DNA of 64,000 bases, taken from the NCBI GenBank assembly GCA_045807765.1, contig JBJMGU010000037.1:1-64000 (forward strand), given 5' to 3'. The stretch comes from DATENM01 sp045807765. GTDB lineage: Bacteria; Acidobacteriota; Blastocatellia; UBA7656. The position numbers and the translations under genes were made by a program. Below the pieces are notes generated by a model. It was not told where the DNA came from. It did not search any database and was given only the letters and a program-made list of their open reading frames with translations. Positions 45,454 to 54,270 of the stretch are shown here, piece by piece. The first letter of the stretch is position 1. Each line of letters begins with the position of its first letter.

Positions 45454-46977
45454 ATGAGGCGAGTCGCGCTCGCGGCCCTGATCGTTGTGACGGTGACGGT
45501 CACGCATTCGTGGTGGCGCGTCGAAGCACAAGACCGTAGTGTTCGTGCCTACCGGCAGGCGCACGAAGCCGAGATCATTGACGAGTTCGCCGAGCTGCTC
45601 CGGCTGCCGAACGTTGCCGCGGATACGGCCAACATCCGCCGCAACGCCACCCGCCTTCTTGAGATGATGCAGCGGCGCGGCATCTCTGCGCGCTTGCTCG
45701 AAGGCAACGGCCCGCCTGCACTCTTCGGCGAGATCAAGACGCCGGGCGCGACCCGCACCGTGGCCATCTACGCGCACTACGACGGCCAGCCGGTTGACGC
45801 CGCGCGCTGGACCAACCCGCCCTTCACCCCGACCTTGCGCGATCAAGCGATTGAAGCCGGCGGCCAGATCATCCCGTTTCGCAAGCGTGGTGAAAGCTAC
45901 AATCCCGAATGGCGGCTCTATGCGCGCTCGGCGTCCGATGACAAAGCGCCGATTATGGCAATGCTGGCGGCGCTTGATGCCTTGAAAGCGGCGAATCGGC
46001 AGCCTTCGGTGAATCTCAAATTCTTTTTCGATGGCGAAGAGGAAGCCGGCTCACCGAACCTCGCAGACATTGTCACGCGCAACGTCGCGCTGCTCGGAGC
46101 CGACGTGTGGCTATGCGCTGACGGCCCTGTGCATCAGACGCGCAAGCCGCTGCTCTACTTCGGGGCGCGCGGCATCGTCAGCGCGACAATCACCCTCTAT
46201 GGCGCGAACCGCGCTTTGCACAGCGGCCACTATGGCAACTGGTCGCCGAACCCGGCGATGCGCCTGGCCAAACTGCTTGCGTCAATGAAAGACGACAGCG
46301 GGCGCGTGCTGGTCGCCGGTTTTTATGATGACGTGGTGCCGCTCGGCGTCGTAGAGAAGCGGGCGCTTGCGGAGATGCCGGCGACCGACGCCGAGTTGAT
46401 GCGCGAGCTTGGCCTCGCCGAAAGCGAAGGCGCGGGCCGCAAGCTCGCCGAGTTGATCAACGAGCCGTCGCTCAACGTTGACGGATTGCGCAGCGAAGAC
46501 GTAGGCCGCAACGCCCGCACGGTGATCCCCGCCGAAGCGACCGCAACCGTAGACATGCGACTGGTCAAAGGCATTGACCCGCGCCGGCAGGTCGAGCGAT
46601 TGATGGCGCACATCAGAAAGCAAGGCTACTTCGTCGTCGAAACCGAGCCCGATCAAGCGACGCGGCTCAGGCATCCGCTGATTGCGCGGATGACGACAGC
46701 GGATGGCTACCGCGCTGTGCGCACGCCGATGAATCTGCCCATCGCGCAGCGGATCATTCAGACGGTCGAGCGCGCGCTGGGACAACGACCCGTGCTGGCA
46801 CCGACGCTCGGCGGCAGCGTGCCGCTTTACGTCTTTGAAGACGCGACGCACGCACCGCAGATCGGCGTGCCGACGGTCAATCACGACAACAACCAGCACA
46901 GCTCGAATGAGAATTTAAGATTACAGAACCTCTGGGACGGTATTGAAATATTCGCCGCGCTGATGACGATGGATTAA
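45454..46977 (+). CDS. M20 family metallopeptidase (secreted dipeptidase-like)
   Basis: A 507-residue peptidase; ATG 45454 with CGGAGGTG upstream, chosen over upstream in-frame starts overlapping the RND gene. Signal peptide ALAALIVVTVTVTHSWWRVEA. Zinc ligands: IYAHYDGQPVD (His near 107), ARSASDDKAP (Asp near 160), FFDGEEEAGS (Glu pair near 195), LCADGPVHQ (Asp near 220), HDNNQHSSNEN (His near 482). It hydrolyses dipeptides or acylated amino acids in the periplasm. The gene is 35 bp downstream of the RND pump and may be transcribed with it. Confidence 0.92.
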   Translation: MRRVALAALIVVTVTVTHSWWRVEAQDRSVRAYRQAHEAEIIDEFAELLRLPNVAADTANIRRNATRLLEMMQRRGISARLLEGNGPPALFGEIKTPGATRTVAIYAHYDGQPVDAARWTNPPFTPTLRDQAIEAGGQIIPFRKRGESYNPEWRLYARSASDDKAPIMAMLAALDALKAANRQPSVNLKFFFDGEEEAGSPNLADIVTRNVALLGADVWLCADGPVHQTRKPLLYFGARGIVSATITLYGANRALHSGHYGNWSPNPAMRLAKLLASMKDDSGRVLVAGFYDDVVPLGVVEKRALAEMPATDAELMRELGLAESEGAGRKLAELINEPSLNVDGLRSEDVGRNARTVIPAEATATVDMRLVKGIDPRRQVERLMAHIRKQGYFVVETEPDQATRLRHPLIARMTTADGYRAVRTPMNLPIAQRIIQTVERALGQRPVLAPTLGGSVPLYVFEDATHAPQIGVPTVNHDNNQHSSNENLRLQNLWDGIEIFAALMTMD

Positions 46978-46982
46978 AGACG

Positions 46983-47030
46983 GAAGCCGCGAAAGTGGCT
47001 CCAGAGGCCAGCTTCGCGGCTTCATCTTTT
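46983..47030. terminator. Bidirectional-looking intrinsic terminator between convergent genes
   Basis: GAAGCCGCGAA (46983-46993) pairs with TTCGCGGCTTC (47013-47023), with extra inner pairing GGCT/GGCC, and is followed by ATCTTTT. It lies between the M20 gene and the oppositely directed esterase gene. Confidence 0.75.
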
Positions 47031-47047
47031 AATCGGCGGTGCCGGTT

Positions 47048-48598
47048 TCAGTTGCTCTTGGCGCCCGCGGCGGCGGCTTCGGTCGCTTTCCGCTTGTGCG
47101 CGTCGAACCAGTCGAAGACGTCTTTGAAGTGCGGCGCGACGACGCTGCCGTGATCGCCACCGGGGACTTCGATGTATTTGATCTCGGCGCCTAACTTCTT
47201 GCCCGCGGCAACGATGGTGCGCGAGCGCTCGACCGGCACAGTGCGATCGGCGTCGCCGTGGACGAGCATTTGCGGGATGCGGACGATCTTCGACAAGCCC
47301 GCTGGATTGACGACGCCACCGGCGACCGGGGCGATGGCGGCAAACAGCTCCGGATGATTCATCGCAATCGAGAGCGTGCCGAAGCCGCCCATCGAATGGC
47401 CTGTCAGGTAAACGCGGTCGGGGTCAATGCGATACGCGTGCATCATCTCCGTCACCACGTCCAGCACGTCGCGCTCGGCATCGCCGATATACATTGAAGC
47501 CGGGTTGCGCCCCTTCGGGCAGGCGACCAGATAGCCGTGACGCTCGGCCTCTTCCTTAAACAACCCGTTGGCGTAATAGTCGAAGTAGCTGTTTTCGTCG
47601 CCGCCCATGCCGTGCAGCGCAATCACCAGCGGAAATGCCTTCGAGCCGTCGTAGCTCGAAGGCACGAAGATGCGATACGGCTGATAGCTGTTGTCGGCTT
47701 TCGAGAGGTAGGCTTTGCGGAAATCGCCTTTGCGCCCACCGAACGGGTCTTTGCCCGCGGCGAGCGCGTCAAGCATCGCTGTGGCCTCTTTCAGCTCACC
47801 TTGAAAATCGAGGCGCTCGAAATTGATCTCGCTGGCGCTCGCCAGATCGTAGAGCGACAGGCGATAGCGCACCGACGGCAAGGCCGCGAGCAAAGCGGCG
47901 CGCTTTTTGGCCGTCAGATCGGTTTCAAGCTTCGCGGTGCGCTGTTTGAGCGCCGTCACTTGTGCAGCGAGCCCGCGCTCGACGTGAACCGTGATCGTTT
48001 TGACAATCGGCTCGCCGCCCGCCGCTTGCAGCTTGAGAGACAAACGATAATTGCCGGCCTCGACTTCGGGCGCGAGAATCTTCGCCTCAAACGGCTGCCG
48101 CGTGAAGTCCGCTTCGACGTTATCGATGGTATTCCACTCTTTAAGCCGGTCTTCGGCCTTCATCGGCAGCAGCGCGATGGTGCCGATGAGCTTGCCGGGC
48201 ATAGCTTCGTCGAGCGCGTAGATTTGCCCGATGCGCACGGTGAACGGTTCGCCCGGTTCGAGCATGGCGCGATCCACCTTCAAGGTGAGCGCCGCGGCAA
48301 GCGCCCGCTGCGGCGTCCACGCTTGGCCGCGCATCAAGGCAATGCCGTGATACATATGCTTGAGCGCTTCGCCATAACGGCCCGCGGCATTGGCCTGTTT
48401 GGCCAGCTCGCCGAGCCGCTCGATTTCGGCGAGTTGGTCACCACTCAACTTGTTCTGCGCGGTCAACGTGTTCTTCAACGAATTGAAGCCGACTGACAGA
48501 CGCAGCACCTGACCGGCGTCCTGCGCGCCGGCCAGCGCCGCGAGTGTAAGCAAGATTACCGTTAAACCGATTAGCCGGCGCATTGCCTTCATATTCAT
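47048..48598 (-). CDS. Secreted alpha/beta-hydrolase (PHB-depolymerase/esterase-like)
   Basis: A 516-residue exported protein; ATG 48598 chosen because it gives a clean signal peptide (MRRLIGLTVILLTLAALAGA); AGGAG lies upstream. Residues ~30-290 form a large N-terminal region with helical and beta segments of unclear function. Residues ~290-500 are an alpha/beta hydrolase: LVIALHGMGGDENSYFDYYANG, GHSMGGFG (Ser near 401), HGDADRTVPVE (Asp near 449) and PGGDHGSV (His near 479). The motif style resembles LpqC/poly(3-hydroxybutyrate) depolymerase-like esterases. Substrate is probably an ester in the periplasm or outside the cell. Confidence 0.88.
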   Translation of the reverse strand: MNMKAMRRLIGLTVILLTLAALAGAQDAGQVLRLSVGFNSLKNTLTAQNKLSGDQLAEIERLGELAKQANAAGRYGEALKHMYHGIALMRGQAWTPQRALAAALTLKVDRAMLEPGEPFTVRIGQIYALDEAMPGKLIGTIALLPMKAEDRLKEWNTIDNVEADFTRQPFEAKILAPEVEAGNYRLSLKLQAAGGEPIVKTITVHVERGLAAQVTALKQRTAKLETDLTAKKRAALLAALPSVRYRLSLYDLASASEINFERLDFQGELKEATAMLDALAAGKDPFGGRKGDFRKAYLSKADNSYQPYRIFVPSSYDGSKAFPLVIALHGMGGDENSYFDYYANGLFKEEAERHGYLVACPKGRNPASMYIGDAERDVLDVVTEMMHAYRIDPDRVYLTGHSMGGFGTLSIAMNHPELFAAIAPVAGGVVNPAGLSKIVRIPQMLVHGDADRTVPVERSRTIVAAGKKLGAEIKYIEVPGGDHGSVVAPHFKDVFDWFDAHKRKATEAAAAGAKSN

Positions 48599-48739
48599 AA
48601 ACGTCAATTCTCCTCTCACGCGACTAGCATGGTTTGCATAGATTCCACTGCAAAATGAATGGGGCGGCCCGACCGCCCGGATCGAATGACTCTGATGTTA
48701 CTCTCGCGGCTGACGCGCGGCAAGACAATAAGAAAAGCA

Positions 48740-48765
48740 GGCGGCTCGCTTGCAAGCGAGCCGCC
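48740..48765 (-). terminator. 26-bp perfect palindrome with T-rich flank
   Basis: GGCGGCTCGCTTG-CAAGCGAGCCGCC is self-complementary with no loop bases. On the minus strand it is followed by TGCTTTTCTTATT, so it may end the pilin operon transcript. Formally it could also form a cruciform. Confidence 0.55.
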
Positions 48766-48840
48766 AGTTCGTTTCACTGGCTTCGCTCAACGGATTGGTA
48801 AGCGATGCTCTGTCGGCTTACGGCAGACGATGACAACAGC

Positions 48841-48868
48841 GGGGCGCAAGGGATATCCCTTGCGCCCC
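48841..48868. repeat. 28-bp perfect palindrome
   Basis: GGGGCGCAAGGGAT-ATCCCTTGCGCCCC, self-complementary with no spacer, 37 bp beyond the pilX-type stop codon. No T-run. Confidence 0.6.
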
Positions 48869-48904
48869 GCGATTCGGGCTGGACGAATGATCGGAGATAA
48901 AGCG

Positions 48905-50644
48905 TTACTGCTTGATCTGTCTCCACGACATCATCATGATTCTGCCGACCGCCTGACCGCCGTTGAAGGTGAGGTCGAAGCTGCCGGAGATGCTGTTATC
49001 GGAGACCGGCGAGCCGGAGAGGTCCGGGTTGCTCAGCGACAAGACCTGCCCATCAATTGCCCCGTTGCCGCTGAGATCGAATTGTTCGCCCGCGAAGATG
49101 ACGCCGCTGAAGCGCGGCACCGATGCGTCGCCGCGAATCTTGAGGTCTTCGGTGGCGACAAATAGAAAATTGGGCCTGACGAACGGCGGCAGCTCGTTCG
49201 TTGTCACGCTGGTGAGCTGCGCAATGAAATTGGGATTGCCCGACTCCTCGATGGAGCCGGTCGTCAGAATGGAAATGTGAATCGGCACGTTATCGGTGCC
49301 GGCGTTGCTCGAGATCTTGGCATTGCCGCCATTGGCTGTGCTGGCTGCGGGATTGCTCAGGTTGTAGTTGTCGAGGCCGATGAGGTAATACGAATGATTA
49401 TCCACCGAGGCGCTCTGGATGTCCCAGTAGCCGCCGTTGCCATTGTTGTAGCGCCAGCCGGTGTCGCTGACGTCGCTGATGAGCGCCGGCGTGCCGACGC
49501 CCGTCGACGTGTCGCGCGTGATGCTGATGGCCTGCTCATTGCTGGGATTAGCGCCGCCGGTCGTCATCACGGTCCAGAGCGAGTTGGTTGCGAGGTTGAG
49601 CCGCGCTTCGAGCTTGTTGACGCGCTGCTGCGCGGTCTCGCCGGTGCGGTTGGTCGCCGCATAGCTCGGATCAATCAACAGCCTGTCGGCCTTGCGGATC
49701 AAATAGTCGGGGATGCGCGGCGAAGTCGCCGGCCCTCCCGAAGTCAGCGGCGCGGTGGTGATAAACTGCGGGATGTAAAGCTGCGCTTGCCCTTGCCCGA
49801 CGAAGCCGTCAACGTGCGCGTCGGCGGCGCTAACGCTCGGCTGAATCACCCCTGAAGCGGTCGCCGTCTGCTCGACGTGCCAGCTGCCGCCGCCGCCGTT
49901 AACGATCAGATTGCGGTTTGAATGGACGCCGCCGAAGGCACCTTCGATTTCGCTGTTGCCCGATATGTTGATGTCGTATTGCGCCACCAGCGCCGGGTAC
50001 GGCATGAAGCCGATCCAGCCTTCGAGAGTCACCGAAGCGCTGCCATAGGTGCCGGTCGAGTAGACGACGACGCGGCCATTGGCATCAACGTTGGCGTCGC
50101 CATCTTCCCAGGTTCCCGTCGGGTTGAAGTTGGGAATCTTGACGACGGCGGCGCTCGCCGATTTCTCGTCGTCTACGACATGGACGCTATAATAAGCTCC
50201 CGCCACCGGGTTGCCATTGGCGTCATAAAACTGATGGCCTACGGGGTTGCCGACGCCGTTGAGAATAGGATTGCCGCTGCCGTCCAGGGCATTAGTGATT
50301 AACGTGCAGCCATCGTTGTATTTCGTCGCGTCGGTAAATGGATTGTTGCCGAGCAGGTAATTGGTGCTGACCGTGCCGCGCTGCGCCAGCAAGTTGGTGA
50401 AGGTCGGCTCGCTGCCACCGTTCGTGTAATTGCGCACCAGGTTGAGGGCATGGTAAAGCCCCGCCTCTGCCGCTTCAAAGGCTTGCGTCTGGTTGGCATA
50501 AGTGTTGGTGACGCCCATTTCTGAAATCGCCGTCAGGCTCATGCCCATCACCATGGTCATCATCAAAGCCAGCGCCAGCAGGGAAATAACCAGTGCCGCC
50601 CCGCGCTCGCCCGCCGTCTGTCGAATCATCTTGCCGCCTTCCAT
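48905..50644 (-). CDS. pilX: PilX-like type IV pilus minor pilin/assembly protein
   Basis: A 579-residue protein from ATG 50644 (AAGGAG upstream). The N-terminus GERGAALVISLLALALMMTMVMGMSLTAISEM is the PilX/PulK-like prepilin helix with GxAL after a short basic leader. The remainder is a large beta-rich, Gly/Asn/Thr-rich region with a repeated G-N-x-V/I pattern and no cysteine-rich core, so it is longer than PilX of Pseudomonas (~195 residues) and may carry an added surface domain. It is the last gene of the fimT-pilV-pilW-pilX-ordered cluster. Confidence 0.7.
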   Translation of the reverse strand: MEGGKMIRQTAGERGAALVISLLALALMMTMVMGMSLTAISEMGVTNTYANQTQAFEAAEAGLYHALNLVRNYTNGGSEPTFTNLLAQRGTVSTNYLLGNNPFTDATKYNDGCTLITNALDGSGNPILNGVGNPVGHQFYDANGNPVAGAYYSVHVVDDEKSASAAVVKIPNFNPTGTWEDGDANVDANGRVVVYSTGTYGSASVTLEGWIGFMPYPALVAQYDINISGNSEIEGAFGGVHSNRNLIVNGGGGSWHVEQTATASGVIQPSVSAADAHVDGFVGQGQAQLYIPQFITTAPLTSGGPATSPRIPDYLIRKADRLLIDPSYAATNRTGETAQQRVNKLEARLNLATNSLWTVMTTGGANPSNEQAISITRDTSTGVGTPALISDVSDTGWRYNNGNGGYWDIQSASVDNHSYYLIGLDNYNLSNPAASTANGGNAKISSNAGTDNVPIHISILTTGSIEESGNPNFIAQLTSVTTNELPPFVRPNFLFVATEDLKIRGDASVPRFSGVIFAGEQFDLSGNGAIDGQVLSLSNPDLSGSPVSDNSISGSFDLTFNGGQAVGRIMMMSWRQIKQ

Positions 50645-50681
50645 ATGGCGCTGCTCCTTTTACCTTGCTCAGGTCGTCCGC

Positions 50682-51296
50682 TCAACGGTTGCGCAGGCGG
50701 ATTGTCGTCGTAAACTCGACTTCGCGGTACTGTGGATCAGAAGTCGGGATGCCGTTGGGCACCGCCGCCAGGATGACGTCCACTTCGCGGCGCGTGCCGT
50801 CCGGATCGGTGAAGGTGACGCTGCGAATGTTTTCGGCGATTGGCACCACGCGGCGGGTCGAATCTGTCGGCAGATTGTTATCTACCATCTCAATCGTGTT
50901 CGTGCTGGTGTTCAAACGCAGGGTCACATTCTCGGAAGCGATGATCACATCGGCGTTCGACGCCAGCGTCGAGCTGGTCGCGCCGTCGCCATCCAGGTCG
51001 CTTTTCAGGATCAGCGTCGAGCTTGAATTGCCGCCGCCGAAATCGACGAAGGTCAGCCAGTTGACCGCCGTCTTGCCGGTCGGGTTGGTGCCGGCGCTGC
51101 GAATGATCTCACTCAGCCGGGCGATGGCAAACCGTCCGTTGCGCTGCGCGTCAACGTAGCCGAGCTCGTAGCGGTAATTCACCTGGAAGCGGTTCAGCAC
51201 CCCGAAGGCGATCCCCAGAATTACTGTGACCACCGTGAGGGCGAAGGTGATCTCAAGCAGAGAAAAACCGTGTTCGTTCGTTTTTACGCGCATCAT
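50682..51296 (-). CDS. pilW: PilW-like minor pseudopilin
   Basis: A 204-residue type IV prepilin. N-terminus NEHGFSLLEITFALTVVTVILGIAFGVLNRF has the cleavage site G|FxLLE, the Glu5 needed for assembly and a hydrophobic helix. The rest is a pilin-like globular domain ending RREVDVIL ... YREVEFTTTIRLRNR. Its place and size match PilW, which with FimT, PilV and PilX forms the initiation complex of the pilus tip. It lies 5 nt downstream of the PilV-like gene. Confidence 0.8.
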   Translation of the reverse strand: MMRVKTNEHGFSLLEITFALTVVTVILGIAFGVLNRFQVNYRYELGYVDAQRNGRFAIARLSEIIRSAGTNPTGKTAVNWLTFVDFGGGNSSSTLILKSDLDGDGATSSTLASNADVIIASENVTLRLNTSTNTIEMVDNNLPTDSTRRVVPIAENIRSVTFTDPDGTRREVDVILAAVPNGIPTSDPQYREVEFTTTIRLRNR

Positions 51297-51300
51297 AGCT

Positions 51301-51780
51301 TCAGCTCTTGGAAATCAGCAGGGATACAGTGACGCCGTTGGCGTACTGCGTCGGCGGATTGACCTGAACCACATGGATAGTCACTGTGCGCAAGTCGCCG
51401 GTCGTGCCCGGCCCTGCTCCGACTTTCCAACTGATGTTCAAATCACCCACCGGCGTGCCGGCCAGTTGCGTGCGGTGGCTGGTGTCGGCGGAACTGTAGG
51501 TCAGATTCCCGCCAACGGTTAATGCCGCCGCCTCGTTGAGCGCATCCCAACTCAGGTTGCGCAGCGAGTCAGCCTGATCCTGCGCAGCGGTGGCCAGTAT
51601 GCTCATGGTGTTCGAGGCGGAGTTCGTTCGCGAAACGTAGATGCTGACGCCGGCCACCGCCACTAGGCCGACAGTGATGACCGTCGCGGCGATCATCATC
51701 TCGATCAATGAAAAACCACGCTCGCCGTGGCGGTTGGTGGCAAAGCTTTTTTTAGTATTTCCAACCATGTCGAATCGCAT
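51301..51780 (-). CDS. pilV: PilV-like minor pseudopilin
   Basis: A 159-residue prepilin. Basic leader (RFDMVGNTKKSFATNRHGERG) then G|FSLIEMMIAATVITVGLVAVAGVSIYVSRT, with Glu5 and a long hydrophobic helix. The start may be ATG 51780 or the downstream ATG 51768. The globular part is short, typical of PilV/FimU-type minor pilins. Separated by 6 nt from the FimT-like gene. Confidence 0.8.
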   Translation of the reverse strand: MRFDMVGNTKKSFATNRHGERGFSLIEMMIAATVITVGLVAVAGVSIYVSRTNSASNTMSILATAAQDQADSLRNLSWDALNEAAALTVGGNLTYSSADTSHRTQLAGTPVGDLNISWKVGAGPGTTGDLRTVTIHVVQVNPPTQYANGVTVSLLISKS

Positions 51781-51786
51781 CCTGTC

Positions 51787-52320
51787 TTAGTGAACCCAAA
51801 CTTGACCGCGCAGGTTGACGCTGACGGTTGCGGTCTTCGAGGCGCTCGTCAGCACAATGTCAACTTGCGATGCACCGATGGGCAGCTCGCCGCGCGAGGT
51901 GTAGGTGATGCCCTTTCCATTGGTTAACGTCACGCCGCCGTTGGTGACCGAGCCGCTCATCCCGCTCGGCAAGGTCTCGACATAATAAGACTGTGACGGA
52001 TCACTCGGGTCGCTGCTGTCGGGGGTGCCATCGGGCGTGCCCGTAGGCGTAGGCGGGAAGTCGTAGCCGTACTGGCCCGCCGAAGTGAAGGAGATGGTGA
52101 CGTTCTTGTTTTTCGACATGGCCAGCGCCCGCCCGGCGGCCAGCCGCTCTGCCAGTCGCTCGGCGGTGTTGCGCAGGTTATAAGCGCGGATCGAATTGGC
52201 GACCACAGGGATGGTGAAGCCGAGCACGATGCCAATGAGCATGAACACGATGGCCATCTCAATCAGCGAGCGACCGGCTTCGCTCTCGCGTCCCGGCAGT
52301 GTCGTCTTTGCCTCTGACAT
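51787..52320 (-). CDS. fimT: FimT/GspH-type pseudopilin
   Basis: A 177-residue prepilin, ATG 52320 with AGGAGAGGAT. Leader ESEAGR|SLIEMAIVFMLIGIVLGFTIPVVANSIRAYNLRNTAERLAERLAAGRALAMSKNKNVTISF: the helix plus the LxxALxxGRxxAM-type block is the FimT/GspH signature (N-terminal pilin helix followed by the conserved alpha2). The cleavage site has R|S instead of the usual G|F, giving GRSLIE. First gene of the minor-pilin operon, 120 nt downstream of a sigma-54-type promoter candidate. Confidence 0.82.
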   Translation of the reverse strand: MSEAKTTLPGRESEAGRSLIEMAIVFMLIGIVLGFTIPVVANSIRAYNLRNTAERLAERLAAGRALAMSKNKNVTISFTSAGQYGYDFPPTPTGTPDGTPDSSDPSDPSQSYYVETLPSGMSGSVTNGGVTLTNGKGITYTSRGELPIGASQVDIVLTSASKTATVSVNLRGQVWVH

Positions 52321-52731
52321 ATCCTCTCCTGTTCAGCCGGGGTCGGGGAGAGGGCGTCCCCATCACTGTAGGCCGGCCTGCTAATTCCAAATACACGCGA
52401 GCCACGTCGCGACCGAAAATGCTCATTCGCCTAGCTACGGTGCACTTCTGAAGGCAACAGGCATACCAATGTGGGGGGTGCGAGCGGGCCAGAGTTGAGC
52501 CGACGCACGGCGAGCGCCGTCACTGGCAGCAGCGCGCCGATGAACTGGCCCGAACGGGTAGGCGATGCATGTCGCGCAGGTTATTTAAGACAGTTTAACC
52601 CTCGTTCTGGCTAGCTCACAGGGGTTGCGGCGGCGAGGCGGGCGGGTGATTTTTTGGAAGGAGTGTCACACAACAACACAAGGCTGGAACGAAAAGTCAC
52701 AACCGACGATTGCCGGAAGGGCGGCCCGAGG
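52321..52731 (-). other. 411-bp gap upstream of the pilin operon
   Basis: Holds the sigma-54-type promoter candidate near 52453. Upstream at 52646 a short GTGATTTTTTGGA resembles the dyad near the kinase operon but is not a good match. No riboswitch-like fold or small ORF was recognised. Confidence 0.5.
52453..52468 (-). promoter_or_regulatory. Candidate sigma-54 promoter for the pilin operon
   Basis: On the minus strand TGGTAT-GCCTG-TTGCC matches the GG-N10-GC core of sigma-54 (-24/-12) promoters at correct spacing. Start would fall near 52441, about 120 nt before the fimT start codon. Confidence 0.5.
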
Positions 52732-53289
52732 CTAATGAAAAATGTCCTTGCAGTCGCCGCCGGCGATGCGATCCTGGATGCAGCGCAGCATCATATCTTC
52801 CAGCTCGCCGCGTGACGCCAATTGCACCCATTCCTGGCCGGCGGCGCCATCGGTCAGACCGTCGAAGCGGGCATAAGCGCCGACCTGCGCGGTGCGCGGC
52901 ATCGCCGGCGTCACCTGAAAGCGCAGCACATAACGACCGCGGCTCCAGTTGCGCACGTCGCGGATTGAAAGCTCTGAGAAGTGTTGCAGCTGGCTCTTGG
53001 CGGGAATGCCTTTGATAAAGATCACCGGCTTGCTAATCAGCGTGCATTCGCCGGTCGTGGCGTTGCAGTCTTCTTTGTCGAGGGGGATCTCGCGGGTTTC
53101 GAGCATCTGCTTGATGACCGTCACCGCTTCATCGCGCGTGGCGCTCATCACCGAAGGGTTCGGAAGCGGCTTGGCGGTCTTCGGCTTTTTGAACTCAATC
53201 TGCGCGGCACAGGTTGCGGCAAGAAACAAAGACGCCAGGGCAACCCGCAAAACCGGCGTCAGGCACTGTGCGAATGATCGCTTCAACAT
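52732..53289 (-). CDS. Secreted hypothetical protein
   Basis: A 185-residue exported protein, ATG 53289 with GAGGGTG upstream. Signal peptide (CLTPVLRVALASLFLAATCA) with probable cleavage before AQIEF. The mature part has a conserved-looking mixed fold: EAVTVIKQMLETREIPLD, a Cys pair region (CNATTGEC), SELSIRDVRNWSRGRYVLRFQVTP and a C-terminal Cys pair (RCIQDRIAGGDC). The four cysteines suggest two disulfides. No family recognised. Confidence 0.6.
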   Translation of the reverse strand: MLKRSFAQCLTPVLRVALASLFLAATCAAQIEFKKPKTAKPLPNPSVMSATRDEAVTVIKQMLETREIPLDKEDCNATTGECTLISKPVIFIKGIPAKSQLQHFSELSIRDVRNWSRGRYVLRFQVTPAMPRTAQVGAYARFDGLTDGAAGQEWVQLASRGELEDMMLRCIQDRIAGGDCKDIFH

Positions 53290-53490
53290 GAATTTCACCC
53301 TCTGTTCAACGCTGAATGAACCTTAACAGCGCCCTCGGCTTTCTTCAAGCTATGGCACCGCTATGTAGGGAACCCCGGGCCACCGACTTCTTGCGCCGGT
53401 TTGCGGATTGCGCCCAGGCGCGCTGTTGGATTAACCTTTTGTTTGGCTCGAAAGAATAAAGCAGGCGCAGATCAATTGGAACAGTTCAAG

Positions 53491-54243
53491 ATGTCGACAA
53501 CGATTAAACGAATGCTCTTAGCGACGCTCGCCGTCTGCGGCATCGTGGCGGCGGCACAGGCTCAGGAACCGGCAGCGCCGCGCGCCATCATGCCGTTCAC
53601 CTCTTATGCCTTCGGCGACGTCTACAAGGGCGAAACCGTCAGCAACCTCTTCGTCATTCGCAACGAAGGCAACGCCGACCTGTTGATCAAGGATTTCGTC
53701 GGCACATGTGGCTGTGAAGTTCTGTCGGTTGATCGGCTGATCGCGCCGGGCAAGGAAGGGTGGGCGCGCGTCGAAGTCAGCACTGCATCGCAGCCCGGCG
53801 GCAAGTTCTATAAGTCAGCCATCCTGCACACCAATGACTTGCAGCACTTGACCATCAACCTGACGATCACGGCCAACGTGCTGACCAGCGGCAGCGGCGG
53901 CCCGGTCAAGGGCATTGAGCTGCGCGCCGGCAAGCACGTCGGCCCGGTCTTCATCGGTCCCGATTTCGATTCGGGATTTGTTGTCGCGCCCGGCAAGACC
54001 TCGTCCGGCGAATTCGTCATCACTATCGAGCGTGGCCCGCTCAACCTCCAGCGCATCGAAGGAGGCGGCAAAGTGGTCAACGCGCGGCTCGAAACCATCG
54101 AGCCGGGCAAGCAGTATAAAGTGGTCTTCGAAAACCTGCCGACCCAGACCGAAGGCACTTTCAGTGAGCCGTTGCGGGTCGTCACCGACAGCGCCGAGCT
54201 GCCGACCCTGCCGCTGACTGCCCACATTAAAGTGCGCCGCTAA
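53491..54243 (+). CDS. DUF1573 domain protein, secreted
   Basis: A 250-residue exported protein; ATG 53491 gives signal peptide MLLATLAVCGIVAAAQA. The DUF1573 block is seen: AFGDVYKGETVSNLFVIRNEGNADLLIKDFVGTCGCEVLSVDRLIAPGKEGWARVEVSTASQPG (near residues 40-110), with the characteristic F/Y-x-F-N-x-G-x-x-x-L and GTCGC Cys-x-Cys. Residues ~130-250 may be a second, more diverged immunoglobulin-like repeat. The family is periplasmic/surface, of unknown function, common in Bacteroidetes and Acidobacteria. Confidence 0.82.
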   Translation: MSTTIKRMLLATLAVCGIVAAAQAQEPAAPRAIMPFTSYAFGDVYKGETVSNLFVIRNEGNADLLIKDFVGTCGCEVLSVDRLIAPGKEGWARVEVSTASQPGGKFYKSAILHTNDLQHLTINLTITANVLTSGSGGPVKGIELRAGKHVGPVFIGPDFDSGFVVAPGKTSSGEFVITIERGPLNLQRIEGGGKVVNARLETIEPGKQYKVVFENLPTQTEGTFSEPLRVVTDSAELPTLPLTAHIKVRR

Positions 54244-54270
54244 TCTCAGCCACTCTGCCGGTCGCGCCGT

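Larger units (their letters stand above)
48599..48904 (-). other. 306-bp gap holding two perfect palindromes
   Basis: Contains a 26-bp perfect palindrome (48740-48765) and a 28-bp perfect palindrome (48841-48868), both downstream of the pilX-type gene. The rest, upstream of the esterase gene, should hold the esterase promoter but none is evident. Confidence 0.7.

Noticed and set aside
48905..52320. Calling the cluster a type II secretion pseudopilin operon
   Set aside because: Gene order, PilX-type N-terminus and lack of gspG/I/J/K-like order favour minor pilins of type IV pili. The alternative cannot be excluded without the pilus motor genes.
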